In this document: one piece after another, positions 1-16,121 of the stretch | Layout: each line of letters starts with the position of its first letter | How positions within the stretch are numbered: the first letter of the stretch is position 1 | Assembly (NCBI GenBank): GCA_029204225.1 | Contig: CM055096.1 | Location: 6,572,316-6,636,315, forward strand | DNA: 64,000 nucleotides | Reading direction: 5' to 3' | From: Diphasiastrum complanatum | Taxonomy: Eukaryota; Streptophyta; Lycopodiopsida; Lycopodiales; Lycopodiaceae | Notes under the pieces: model-generated | What the model was told of the DNA's origin: nothing | Database searches by the model: none | The model's input: the letters and a program-made list of their open reading frames with translations, nothing else | Made by a program: the position numbers and the translations under genes

Positions 1-400
1 AGCTCTTTGTTTTCATGCTATATCTTTGGTTGTTGAAATGGTGCTTTATAGAGCTTAATTTTGTTTCAGATTTAGCCTACTGTGCGCTTAGTCTAGTGAG
101 CAATAGCCTCTAGAATTAGCGTGTTGCAAAGAGAGAAAATTGTCTGGAATATGAGTTTGGTAGTTGATCTGGTGAATAACAGAATTTAATTTTTTCTCAG
201 GCACTGCCTAGCGCTCTGCCCAAAGCTTTTTGTTTCGAAGTTAATATGTCTTTGATTTTCGATCTGGTAATGGATAGAGCATAATTTCGTTTCAGGTTAC
301 TCTTACTAACAGAGTTAGCGTTTTGGAAAGAGAGAGCATTCACTGGATTGTGGGCACTGGGTTTGCTTTTCAAGTTGGGGATGCACAACTAAGTACTAAG
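1..400 (+). repeat. Degenerate tandem repeats upstream of subtilase copy 1
   Basis: Three or so imperfect units of roughly 100-130 bases follow one another. Each carries the landmarks AGCTCTTTGTTT, a GTTGTTGATCTGGTG-like core, AGAGCTTAATTTTGTTTCAG and a GGTTTAGCCT-like end. Matching units lie in inverse orientation at 44340-44620, upstream of subtilase copy 2, so the array predates the duplication of the gene. Unit boundaries were judged by eye. Confidence 0.6.
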
Positions 401-960
401 ATCGGTTACATGGATCTCTGTCTTTCAAACTAGCTCAGTACACGATAGAGAAAGCTTCAGTGTTTAAGTAGCTGACCATTCATGTAGACGCGGAAAAGAA
501 GCATTGTTTGTGAATGAAGCAACTCATGCAAAAGTGTTACGATTTCAACCTGCAGACTCCGACAAAAAATGGGCACTTTGATTGTGATCTTGCGTAATAC
601 TAGAAGAATTAAGCCTTGGATAGAATGTATATCCAGAGTTTATATATAGTACGTCTGAATATCCAGTACTCAATGCGCTTGATCAGTTTACGCATACCTG
701 GAAAAGTAAAAGCTGATCATTCGACTCTACTCAGACGCATATGGGATCTGACTCAAACCACAGTTTAGTCTGTCAATATTGTACATCTGGTTAACGTTCT
801 TATTCAACAAAGATTTTTCCATGCGTGCATGCACTAGGCCTCTTTTGACCTGCATATATGTCAAACAACATCACAGAAAAGTAGAAAATAGTGAATCTGT
901 TTAACTGTAGAGTACAAGCCTGATAGCGAGTTTCGATGCAGTCAACAACAAGACACATCC
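401..960 (+). promoter_or_regulatory. Presumed promoter and 5' region of subtilase copy 1
   Basis: This non-coding stretch precedes the ATG at 961. A TATA-like TTTATATATAG sits at 639-649, about 315 bases before the ATG, and is conserved in inverted copy 2 near 44040-44050. The conservation suggests a core promoter, but no transcription start can be shown. From about 842 to just before the end of exon 1 the sequence has no counterpart in copy 2, which lost it by deletion. Confidence 0.35.
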
Positions 961-4852
<3,892 letters not shown>

Positions 4853-7800
4853 GTAGTAGTAATAGTAATACTGCTCTTTAGATTAGACTTCCTGGACCAG
4901 GTTATAGTAGCAATAGTAGGTTTTGTAGAGCAACAAGAGTTTGCACTGTGCAGGTGGGAGGCTCGCAAAGGCCTTCACTCTTTTTCTTTGGAATGAATCA
5001 TTAATTATTATTCATTATAGCTTTACCTTGGACAAGGTACTTAGATCATTTTTGTTTTCAAAGTTGACATGAATCTTCTAGATGTGCTTATTTTTTGTAA
5101 TCTATGTGCTTCTTTTTTCTAATCCATGTGCTTCTTTTTTGAGTTTTCAATGTGCACAACAAACTAGTTGAACTCTTTCAGGTCATGTTGTTTTTCATAT
5201 CAAATCTTCAATACCTTCCAAAAGAAAATTACATTGATTAGTACAAGTTTTTTTTCTAAAGCCTAGGCACTTTAAATGCTCTCAAAATTCACTTATGAAA
5301 TGCATCATGCAATATGTACTTGTTCAAATTTAATGGAAAGCAATATCTAGAAGTCAAATCATCAAACAATGAGGTACCATTTGTCACGACTTGAGTTATG
5401 AGTGGTGGCCAAGATTGAAATTTACTAGTTGCAATGACTTTCAAAGGGGCTCTTTTAGTTTCAAAGGAATGTAAAATAGTTCACTAAATGTCATTGGAAT
5501 GCCAGGTATTCAATACTCCTCACTTAAAAAACCTAAAAGAATATGCCAAACTTCAAATGAAAGATAAAGTTTGTATTAGCTATCATGAAAATTGTTTTAA
5601 AGGGTCCAAAGTTTAAACCTAAAGCCTCTATTATTTAGTTGATTTTTTTAAAGGAAAGGAGGAATATAAATATATTCAAATTGAGTGTCATGTTCAGGAC
5701 ATTAGTATAAGACAAGAATGATAGGTCAAGTGATTTCACATTTATGTGAGAGAACTAACAACAAGTACGATACTAAGTGATGTATATTGTGACATAAGTA
5801 ATGTTAAGGATGAAGTGTTGTTTTTGCATGCTCTAAGACCCTCAACATTAGAATACTTTTGCATGATGATTTCAAATGGAAGGTGATAAATACATTTCAA
5901 ACAATGCACTCCCCCCCCCTCCTCACACACACTACCCACTTTGAAAGGTCCATAGGACTTTCACATGGGGGCACCATATGAGGGACAAAGCAATTAGAAT
6001 TGGGTACAAATTTTGACTAACTATAGCATTTGAATTGTTGCTCAAAACTAGGTCATCGAAGGAGTTGTTGGAAAACTCTCATCAAGCACTTTCTAATGGC
6101 ACCATAATTGTCTCAATCAAAGCTATAGCTAAAATGTTATACTAAACTATTATGAGCAAAACATGACTGATTTTGGATTAAAGTTAATGAGTTTTTGCTT
6201 TGAAATGGTGCACGAAACTGTAAATTGCTATTTTTAGAGGGTTGTGTGATATAAGGACATTGATTTTGCATCAGTATAAGTTCTGATAACCTGCATGTGA
6301 GAATGAATCATCTATAGATAGTAAAATAGGGTGTTTCAGATGAATATTATGGATTCATTAGGACTGTTTTGGACTCAAAAAGGGCCTCTATTGTAAGACA
6401 AGTAATTAACCTTACTCAGGGCCTCTATTTGAAAGCCATGTAATTATTTTTTATTAGCTTTCATATCCCATAAAATATTTAGACATATTTAATACAATAG
6501 AATGTATCACTAACCCAAAAGAAACATATATTTCAACAAAACCGAATCTCAAATTGTCCTAGATATCCAATATCTATTCCAGAATCGGTACAAAGAACTT
6601 TAATTCTTTTAACAAGTTAGAACTCTCTTGGTCGTTACTATCATTATAGAGAAATACTCTATAACTGAAAAGAATCCAAATTATTAGATTCCTGTATGGA
6701 ACACCTTTTATCTGCATTACTTTGCAAGATTCAAATCCAATTGAAAAACAGAGATGGTTCCATAAATGGATTTTCAGTCTTGCCACTACTTTTTCCTTAG
6801 AATCCTCAAATTCTCGAAATTCTAATTCACACTGGGGAAAAGAAATCCAAATTCCCAGAGGAAATCTTCTTAAATAATTCCCAATTTTATTCTCACTTGC
6901 AATTAGTTATACTTCAAGAATTGAACGTAAATTAAATAATTGGATCATTAAAACCAACAATCATATCCATATCAGACTTCCACTCTTTTTCCCCTTCCAA
7001 AAATGGTCTAGGTTAAAAAACACCAAATTTGTACTAGGAAAAAAATCAATTTGGTATCGCTAACTTTAGCACTATCACCTTGACAGTTTTTTATTTGTTC
7101 ATTAAGTGCCGCACTTAATCTCTGGCAAATCCCCTTATGGACCAGCATAGAACTATTCTACTAGATTTACATTATTCTTGGTCCTTATTGATCCCTAGAA
7201 CAAGAAATGCTCCTTAATTGACAGATTCACAAAATCTTCAACTAAAAGTGATAGTTACATTGACCTCAAAGAACTGACCAATTACATCAGATTAAGATCA
7301 TTCACTTTATAAGTCTCTCCTTTTTTATCAATAACTAAAGAATTGGAACAAATAAAAACGTCCATGGTTTTTTCAAATTTTACGTAAACTGGGATTTTCA
7401 AATTCCATTCAATATGGACCTAAACTGTAAAAATTGACCAAACATCGTCTTGACAGTTTCACAATTACCATCTCATATTAGAAGGATTTTGAAACATCCA
7501 GCATGCATCCTACATGACATGCAGTGATTTCAAAAAAATCAACTTTTACGTAAATTGCCAAGAAACTGGGAAATTAGCACTCGGACTCACAAAATCAGTT
7601 CGAAATGGACCAACTGTGAAAATCGATTCAAATGATCGATTTATCAAATTCACAAGCACTGTCACATATCAAAACTTGACATGCACTGATTTTTTTCGAA
7701 AAAAACAAAAAAATTCCCGTAATTAGCCTAGCCGCTAGGAGATCTGTTTTTTGAACTAGAATTGACAAAAATAGCTTCATGCAATAAATCTTCTGATCAA

Positions 7801-9713
7801 TCTACTGATTACACATGCAACAGGCATCCATGCATACATACAGGTCTATCCATACATTTTCATCAATAGACAAGCGCTACACTGAGTTACAAGCATGCAT
7901 GCATCAGAACATTTCGAAAATTTTGCAAATTTTAGTTCAAAAATTGTCAAACTTCCGACAGCCATAACTTTCTCTACAGGACACCAAATTGGTCGCTGTA
8001 AAGCACAGTACGGAGGGAGAGTGGTTCTACAAGAACTTGCCACATCACCCTTCCACCTAGGCTTCACACGTGCGATCAGTAAATGCACAAAAAACAGGTA
8101 GGAGGACACACTTTTGGAGAGAGAAATCATAAAAAATTCAACTCCATCCCAATAAGCCTTGGATCAAAGGTTACAAGCACTCTACTAAGGTTCATTAGAG
8201 AGGCATAGAAGCTTCTAACAGGTCCATCAAGCAATCATAAGATCAAATCATGCAAAAAATGCATTTTTGGCCTCCTTCAACAAACAAAACTTCAACATGA
8301 TGGTGTCTTATGCTCACCTATCTAAATTGGATACATGATGGCTCAAAGCAGATGCAATCCATCATATCTTTAAGCTTGTAACAAGAACCAACAGGTTCAC
8401 ACCCCCAATTGAGAGGTATTCATACTAAAAAATCATCAAAAATACACTAATTTTTGGTGTTTTGAGCCCCCTAATTGTGTCTAATCCCTTCCAAACTTCA
8501 TGACAGCTCAGGGACAACTTCATTACATCTCTAAAAACGTTCACACCAAGTCTTGGCTGAGAATTTTGAGATCTACCCCAAAAATAGTCCAAAAAACATC
8601 AAAAAACCTTGGTTTTTGACCAATTTTGACCAAAATTTGTGGGAAAAATTCACAAATTCGTGCATCAGATCCAAATCCTTGTAAATCCGCATCATTATTA
8701 TGGGTTGAAAAAGTAGAGTTAGAGGAGGGTTAGTGGGTGGATTAGAATTTGAAGATCTAATTTACACCATTGGATATGCCATGTCATATGGACCATTCCA
8801 TCTCAGTTGTCACTCTCTTATTTGTACACATGTCATCATTAACACTAATTATAATTAGTAAAGAGGCCCTTATTTAGTCCAAAAAGGGCCCTAATGTGCA
8901 TTTCTTGCCATACTTCCAATGAGATCCTATCCTCTCTCATGTTGTTGTGATACCAATGGCCCGGACCAAGTAGACAACAAGGATGTCTTTTTCATTCAGC
9001 CAACGCATCCAACTCCTAAGCCTGTTAGTCATGGAATAAGGAGAAGAGGTAGACCTAGACATGCTCCCTAGCTTAAGGGGATTAGAACTCTTCAGAGGCA
9101 CACGAGGTTATTTTCAAAACAACTAAAAAAGTCGCACATGATATGCCACCCATCTTTCATTCAACATGAGTTGGAATCTCACTACATTGAAAGCCCTCCA
9201 TACTGTGTATGAGGATTACAAACCAAGATATTTGAACACTCGATGTTGTGCTCTATTCATGGCAAGTGGGTAACCCTCTTGCCAAAGGATATACATCTTG
9301 TGATGATGCTATGTAACACACATTAGAGGAGTTCCAAAATGAAAAAGACCCTTTGTAAAGATACTTTTTTTTTTCTTTAGTTTCGACCGTCACTAGGCCC
9401 AATCAAAATGCATTGATTTGAAATCTACGTGACGTAGTTCAAATTAACTGAGAAATAAAAATACAATATAAAAAACTTTGAAATTTGTGTCTGGGCAGCA
9501 TGGACTTATCCCATTGGTTTCTTCTTCCTGCCCGACACGTGCTAATCTGCCTGACGTCAATATCTCAAGTTAAATTTACTTAGCTATGCTAGTTAGTATA
9601 GTGAAATTTGCTAACTATACTAGTTACAGTTATAGAAATACAGTATTTACAGTTACATAAAATATGGTATACACAGTAACTATGACTATGTTAGCATTTA
9701 CATTAGATTAAAT
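4853..9713. other. AT-rich spacer, no gene recognised
   Basis: No reading frame here resembles a known family and none shows coding structure. Visible items are a run of about nine C near 5911, a small tandem repeat at 5079-5155, scattered short palindromes, and paired TTGACC (W-box-like) motifs near 8615-8632. The 7850-8120 stretch has the texture of an old LTR but no paired terminus was found. Confidence 0.5.
5079..5155. repeat. Short tandem repeat, about 24-bp unit, three copies
   Basis: The phrase ATGTGCTTCTTTTTT recurs three times at about 24-base spacing, with small changes between copies. It lies some 230 bases after the stop codon of subtilase copy 1. It looks like a simple slippage-type array. 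Confidence 0.6.
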
Positions 9714-10997
9714 GTGATACGAAAAATTGAAATTAAGTATCATATCAGAGAGATTTTTGGCGCCCAAGCTTTGAAAATAGCAACGACAAGGAGACCCGGA
9801 TCTACAGTCGAGTCTGTGATTCTTTACAATGGGAAAGATGAAGCTGATAACTGGAAGCCAACAAAATATACGAAGAATTCATGGGTACTGCTGCATCCAT
9901 CATCAAAGGGCAATTTCCGACAAAAGAAAAGAGCAAAAATGACATACAAATCTTATTGGAAAGCAAAAAATTTGGAGGTTAAGACTACCACGGGAGGTCA
10001 ATCGATATCAGAAGTTTTAGTACAACATGTATATATGCATTTAGTAATCAAAGTACATGACATCAATCCTCATGATCATCGAAAATATAATTGTAAGTAT
10101 ATCAAAACATATGCATTCTACCGCAATCATAGGTGATTTTCTTTATTGATGCTCTTCATATTATGATTTAAATGCCTCAACATTGTTTTTTTCTTTCAGA
10201 TTTATATCCATTATGCATAAGTGAATGGGAGCCAACACAATCACTTGCAGGACTATTGGACGTGATTCACTCTGATGTTGAAAAGTTGCAATACAGAGGA
10301 AGAAGTCCAAAGGAACTTGTAGATTGTGGTATCTATTTTTATGAATCTTTATATATGCCACATATAGATGAAGGTTTTGGCAAGCTCGAAGCAATTCCAT
10401 TGCCTAGTTTTCAAAGTGAGGAGTGGCCTACTCTTGACAGTATTGTTCCTGAATCCTTGAGATGCAAGCTACTCATTGATATTAGAAATGTTATGAAGAT
10501 AAGCATTGGCTCGAAAATTGTTCACCTAAGTTGGTTTATCTTATTACATATATTTGTTGATTTAGTGTTCGTAGGACACCAACTTTATTTGTTTGCAGAC
10601 TTTGTCAAATCTCATGGATCAAGGTCGGGATAGTAAAATAAATAATGATATAGAATGCAGGATTAAAAAGCCTTCAATGATCTTTCGTTATCATATCGAA
10701 AAGAAAATGCTCAGTCTCACATTTAGCTATCAGAGATACAAGAAAATTGAAGGTACATGGCTATCACTAGATCAAGACTTTGAACTAAATGGCCACACAA
10801 ACCTAATGGAGATAAGCATTATCTACAATGAGGAATATTTGACTATCGTTGAGGTGGAAGAGCATTGGAAGCTTGATTTTATCAGAATAGAACTCATGCT
10901 ATTACAAACCAATCTACCAACATATTTCAGATTTATCATCAACGGAAGACTCGTAAGTACTTTATGTTTATTGCCATTTCAAAATAGAACAAAATAA
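9714..10997 (+). pseudogene. Unrecognised spliced gene fragment
   Basis: Three adjacent open stretches read as exons of one gene. The first runs to 10092 and is followed by a good donor (GTAAGT at 10093). The acceptor TTTCTTTCAG ends at 10199, and joining 10092 to 10200 keeps the frame across a tyrosine codon (KYN then YLYPLC). A third open stretch starts after GTTTGCAG at 10599 and runs to 10997; the second donor is not clear. The protein would be lysine-rich and polar, with no signal peptide or membrane segment. Segments such as SWVLLHPSSKGNF, GLLDVIHSDVEKLQY and FGKLEAIPLP did not match any family I can name with confidence. A distant link to GHKL/MORC-type or SMC-hinge ATPase proteins is only a guess. 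No convincing first exon or stop-proximal exon was found, so it is probably a truncated gene. Confidence 0.4.
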
Positions 10998-11100
10998 TTG
11001 AAAATGACATCATTTACAATTGCACATTCGCTAATATTTGTCATGTCACGGATGCGAAAAAGACAGGAGCCGATAACGTGCTGCAAAGATCTACCTACAA

Positions 11101-12088
11101 CTAGGTATTTGTTGCTAGTGTGAATCCACTAGTCAGACAATGTGACAATGTGTCGTTATTCTCCTTGAAGGCCTGAAGCAAAAAGTTACTGAGCACCAGC
11201 AATTCATTGGATGGATCTCTTGCAATGTCATATTGCAAGAGTGTAATCCCAGACTCTATCACAGGATCACTGATAGAAGCCCATCTAGTTTTAAGATCCA
11301 AACAATCGACAACTCTATAATTTATACTAAAGTCAATTTCCTCTATTCTAAAACAAAATGGAGTACCAATTCTATCTACAGCATCGGCTATGTCCTTCTC
11401 AAATTTAAGATAATCATCGGAATCTATATATGTATAAAGATTTGAAGGAGCAGGAGGAGGTGGATGAGTAGTTTCTACAGGAATTACAAGAGTATCCAAA
11501 ATCGATGTAGCTATATTTACAACCTTATCTAGGGCAACATTATCTACATTTGCATCCGGGTTAGGCTTCACAGAGTTGGGGGTATCTACCCTCCTTACTT
11601 TCTTCGGGGCTCTCTTGGGGGCTGTCTGCTTCCTAGGATGCTTGGTAGGGAGATCAGTCCTATCTAGAGGAACAGGTCTGGGAGCAGCAGGCTCAGACAT
11701 GTGTAACTTGCAAAATCTCTCTCTCATTCTCATCAGTAACTGAAAGTCCTTAGGCATTATGGTGACTCTCTTAGAATGAATAGCAAAAAAATGAATCTTC
11801 AAAAAAAATGCTCATATAGTCCTCAGCAGCTTCCTGAAGGCACTGGAGAGCAGAGGGTGTGAATCTAACAAGCTGACTGAGATCATTTCTAGTTATGTGA
11901 CAGACGGCACGGTAGAATGGAGCTCTGGGAATCAACAGAGCGGTTGATCTCTGATACTTACGAATTTCAAAGAGCCGCCTACTACGGTTGCGCCTTCTAG
12001 ATCTAGCCGGAGGTGTAATGACAACCGCAGGAGCTGAGGATGAGCCAGCAGAGAAGAAATCTCTCCTTGTCTACTTTCTCCTATCCAT
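11101..12088 (-). pseudogene. Divergent CENH3-like histone H3 with long C-terminal extension; broken
   Basis: Read on the minus strand from the ATG at 12088, the frame gives a short basic tail, then an almost complete H3 histone fold: FEIRKYQRSTALLIP (alpha-N/alpha-1), FTPSALQCLQEAAEDYM (alpha-2), then AIHSKRVTIMPKDFQLLMRM (alpha-3). The proline after ALLI and a loop 1 one residue longer than canonical H3 are features of centromeric H3 variants rather than replication H3. Two lesions are visible. An in-frame TAG sits at codon 6, where H3 tails have the Gln of KQT. A frame change near 11785, fitting loss of a GC dinucleotide just before the AIHSKR block, gives a stop at 11771-11773. Past the shift the frame is open to 11101 and adds about 210 residues after the fold: a Pro/Lys/Arg-rich linker (KHPRKQTAPKRAPKKVRR), then about 130 unrecognised acidic residues. 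No introns are seen, unlike typical plant CENH3 genes, so a retrocopy origin is possible. Confidence 0.65.
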
Positions 12089-12404
12089 GGAAGTATACTT
12101 GGGGATATCACACTTGTGCATGACGACAAGGATAAGAAGCGTTTGCAGAGGAGCGATATGTACGGAAAGAATGTACGATATATCGGACCTATGCAAGCGA
12201 AATATCAAAGAGATTGTTGAATATAAAAGAGAGGCGCACAAGTTCGATATGAGGAGACACGTAGGCAAAAATATCAGACCTATGCGCATGGAATGCAGTA
12301 GGCAGAATATCGATTATGAAGGTGGCGCACAAGTGCGATATGCGGAGTGAAAAAAAAAGTGAAAAAAATTCATCGGAGTTTGTGATTTTATATCGCGGTT
12401 CGCA

Positions 12405-12691
12405 CGTGCGAAAGAACATCATGTCGCACGTGTGAGTTGTCTAGTCATCAACACGTGGTGACAAGCTAGCGAATGATCATTCGACACATGTCAAGTTGTC
12501 ATTTCACACATGTGGGATTGTACGGCCAAATGCGAGAGCGACAGGTGTTGTCCATCCACAAATGAACACGAGACATGTGTCCTTGTGTCATTTCACACGT
12601 GTCCAGGTGTCACCTCACACGTGCCAGTGCCTGAAGACCAATCTGGAATGAACACATGTCCGTGGACCATTGACCACACGTGTGAAAATTC
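12405..12691. promoter_or_regulatory. Cluster of CACGTG/CACATG (G-box/E-box) motifs
   Basis: About ten CACGTG, CACATG or CATGTG cores, several as full palindromes such as CACACGTGTG, occur within some 280 bases. In plants such cores bind bHLH and bZIP factors. The cluster ends exactly where copia element A begins and lies about 320 bases upstream of the histone-like frame. Regulatory action is inference; the density is what is seen. Confidence 0.4.
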
Positions 12692-13617
12692 TGTTGGATT
12701 TACTCCTACTCTCCTAAATCCCATTTTTAATCTGCCCCACTGCATATTTACTCATGTTATTGTGCAGTCTGCATATTTACATGCAAATTCGCATAGACGA
12801 AGAAAGGTGAAAAAATCACGGCATTGTGTTTTTTTTTTTTACACGTTATGGTCACAAGCGAAAAAGAGAACACTATCTTACAGAATGCCAAAAGGCACCC
12901 TGTAAATCTAATCCTAAGGCTATTCGTAAGAGTCATGCACCTTTTGCATCGTCATCACCAACGTTCACTCCAACACTGACTGATGTCACACCCTTTTCAC
13001 GCTCACCCCATGCAGCTGCGCTAACTAACTGGACAACGATTGCAGCCACCCACGATCTTCTACAGACAGCACATCCACTCTGTACTTTCTACATCTGCGC
13101 ACCTGTAATATTATGTATATATACTGGATACCATTTTTGTATTCAGGTTGACGATGAGAAACACACACACACACACACACACACAGAGAGAGAGAGACGA
13201 AGTAGATGCCCTGTGCATTGATTCTTCATTTGTCAGAATTAAGATTTTATTCCCTTTTATAGATTGAAATAAGCTTTGTAGAACAAGCGGTTTAGCCCGC
13301 TGTTGCCTTGTGTTCTACCGCATATGATTGACATGTATGTTTGATATACTTGATTTGACACAGTTCTTTGTTCTGCGTTCAGATCTGTGTTAATACTCAT
13401 ATGCTTATTATTCATTCTGTCTGACTTTTCTAGTTTCTCATCTTGGTAATATGTCTTAGCACAACTAATATTTAGTCTGGTCTTTCGCGAATAATTCGCG
13501 ACTGATTATCAGTTGATGCTAGTCTAGCTCTTCGCGAAACATTCGCGAGGAATAATTTATCTAGCTACTCATGACAAATCACTCTTCTGATGTTTTATTA
13601 AAGTTTGGCTACGTAAT
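12692..13617 (+). repeat. 5' LTR of element A, 3' end truncated
   Basis: It matches the 3' LTR at 16122-16887 over landmarks such as the TGTTGGATTTACTCC start, the AATCCTAAGGCTATTCGTAAGAG block and the TTTGGCTACGTAATCA stretch. The match stops near 13617, so the last part of the LTR and the primer binding site are lost. It carries a CA/GA microsatellite that the 3' LTR lacks. Confidence 0.8.
13160..13197. repeat. (AC)n(AG)n microsatellite inside an LTR
   Basis: A run of about 13 AC units passes into about six AG units. It belongs to the element A 5' LTR and has no counterpart in the 3' LTR, so it expanded after insertion or was lost from the other copy. Confidence 0.9.
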
Positions 13618-13622
13618 CAAGA

Positions 13623-16112
13623 ATGACTGTGATTTCCATCACTACCATTTTGCTAGATGTTGTACATTCAAATATTTGTGGCCCGATGAAAAATCCTTCG
13701 CTGAAGGATGCCAAGTATTTTATAACCTTTATTAACAAATTCTCTAGAAGGACTATGGTGTATCTCATAAAGAATAAATTGAAAGCCTTCAACTGCTTTA
13801 GAATCTTCAAAGAGCGTGCAAAAAAGGAGACTGGAAGGACGATCAAGGCCCTCAGATCAGACAACGGTGGAGAATATATCTCTATCAAGTTTAAGGAGTA
13901 CTACCAAAGCCAAGGCATTGAGCAGCAATTCATCACTCCTTACAGTCCTCAGTCTAATGGCTTAGCTGAGAGGAAGAATCGTACTCTGGTTGAATCTGCT
14001 AAATGTATGCTATCGCATGCATCGTTGCCCAAGAGATTCTGGGCTGAAGCTATCTCCACTGCAACTTACGTCCATAACAAATATCTGTTCGACCAAGGCC
14101 CTCTCATACAAGACACCCCACAAGGTGTGGACAGGCTCTAAGCCTTTTTTGAAGAACCTAAGATTGTTTGGGTGCATTGCCTACGCGCAGATCCCAAAGG
14201 ACACAAGGAAGAAATTGGACTTCCAAGGTCTCAAGACCATCTTGATCGGATATACTTCATCTGACAATACTTATAAGCTGTATGATCCTGATACCCAACA
14301 AATCTTGTATACAGTCTTTATCGAGGATGAGTTCGTCGACCTCAAAGGCAAGGACATTGCTCAGGAAGAACTTCCATCACCTGCCATCGACACAACAGTC
14401 CGAGTTTCTGGCTCGGGTGTGTCTATCGTCGACCCACTTTGAGACAACGAATCAGACGAAGTTGTTGCTACTACCCAACGACAAATCCCAAGAACAGTTT
14501 ACCAGTCGAATCTTCCCAGAAGATCAAGTTGAGTGCGCACACAGCCCACAAGGTATACTCTTGAGTCTGCCTGTCTCTTGATGCAGGAACCGACGACAGT
14601 CGAAGAGGCACTTAGCCAACCAGACTCTGATCTCTGGAGAGAAGCTATGGACAGAGACTATTCCTCTTTGATCAAGAACCAGACATGGTCATTAGTCGAA
14701 GCTCCTCTTGGCTGCAATATCATTGATTGCAAATGGATCTTTCAGATCAAATACAATGCCAACGGAGCAATTGATCGAAGGAAAGCAAGACTGGTAGCAC
14801 GAGGATTCACCCAAATCCCGAATGTCGACTATAGTGAGACTTTTAGTCCAGTCGTCAAACATTCGTCGATTTGAATGCTCTTGTCTTATGCTGCAGCTGC
14901 TGACCTCAAAGTGCATCAAAATAGCCTATCTGAATGGAGTGATACAAGAAGATATCTACATGATCCAGCCCGAAGGATACGTTTGGGAAGGGACAAAAAA
15001 TCATGTTTGTAAACTCCACAAAGCATTGTACGGCTTGAAACAATCTGCCAGAGCTTGGTTCCAGAGGATCAACACATTCCTCATTGAACAAGGATTCAAA
15101 CCAAGCATTGCTGATTGCAACGTTTATTCCAAGTCAGTGCAGCAATCCTTCATCATCATCACCTTATACATGGATGATACGTTGCTCTTCAGCAACAATA
15201 CCAATATGGTCAAGGATTCGAAACAGATGCTGTTTTCAGAATTTGACATGACTGATCTGGGCGAAGCTCACTCTGTCTAGGAATTCAAATCCATAGAGAC
15301 AGAGCAAATTGATTGATTTACATCACTCAACAAAGACTCACTCACCAATGGATCCAAGCCTGCATCTTTCAAAGGACCAATGTCCCCAGACCAAGCAGGA
15401 AGTGGAGCAAATGAGAATACCCTTATCGATCAATATTAGGTTCTCTCATGTATGCAATGGTCTGTACTAGACCAGATATCTCTTTTGTTGTAAGGTCACT
15501 CAGCTAATACATGACTAATCCTGGCATTACCCATTATAAGGCTCTCATTCGGGTCTTAATATATATTCGAGCTACCATGGACTAGTGCATCTGCTATGGA
15601 GATGTCAGCAACGACAATCTTCATCAGCACAGTGGTTATTCTGATGCAAGTTGGGGAGGAGATATAGACAATCGTAAGTCCACATCTGGATTTACATTCT
15701 TCTTCAATGACTGTCCTATTTCGTGGAACAGTCGTAAGCAAACCTCTATCGCACTTTCTTCTACTGAAGTAGAATACATTGCTGCTTCTCAATCTATTAA
15801 GGAAGCGTTTTGGTTGAGAAATTTGTTGTCAGACATCAATCTGTATCAGTACATCCCCACAATTTTATTTTGTGATAACCGAAGTGCCATTGCCTTGTCA
15901 GACAACCCTAGATTTCATTCTAGGAGTAAGCACATTGAGATCAAATATCACTACATCAGAGGCAAGGTTCTCGACAGAGAGGTAAGCTTAACATATTGCA
16001 GAACGCAGGACATGGTTGCAGACATATTCACAAAAGCACTGAGTGTTAATGCACACAACAAATTTTGTGCATTGCTTAGTCTAAAGATCAAGGCATTCGC
16101 GGATCCAGATTA
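13623..16112 (+). pseudogene. Copia polyprotein remnant of element A (IN-RT-RH)
   Basis: The remnant begins within integrase (HSNICGPM, then LRSDNGGEYIS and SPQSNGLAERKNR, covering the D-D-E acidic residues). Reverse transcriptase follows in at least two frames: CKWIFQIKYNANG and ARLVARGFTQ at 14720-14870, and LYMDDTLLFSNN near 15165, where the usual copia YVDD is YMDD. RNase H ends it (DNRSAIALS, SKHIEIKYHYIRG, VADIFTKAL at 15870-16050). Frame changes near 14130, 14440, 14870 and 15280 mean no full polyprotein can be made. It is closely related to elements B, E and F. Confidence 0.88.
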
Positions 16113-16121
16113 AGGGGAGGG
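16111..16121 (+). other. Polypurine tract of element A
   Basis: The purine run AAGGGGAGGG lies directly before the TGTTGG start of the 3' LTR at 16122. This is the position where plus-strand priming occurs in LTR retrotransposons. Confidence 0.8.

Noticed and set aside
5905-5925. C homopolymer as a G-quadruplex or assembly gap mark
   Set aside because: A single run of about nine C is common and does not meet a quadruplex pattern with four G tracts.
7514-8130. Short frames on both strands in the spacer
   Set aside because: No motif, low complexity, and they oppose each other; not supported as genes.
11233-11445. Plus-strand 70-codon frame
   Set aside because: Antisense to the C-terminal extension of the histone-like frame and without motif.
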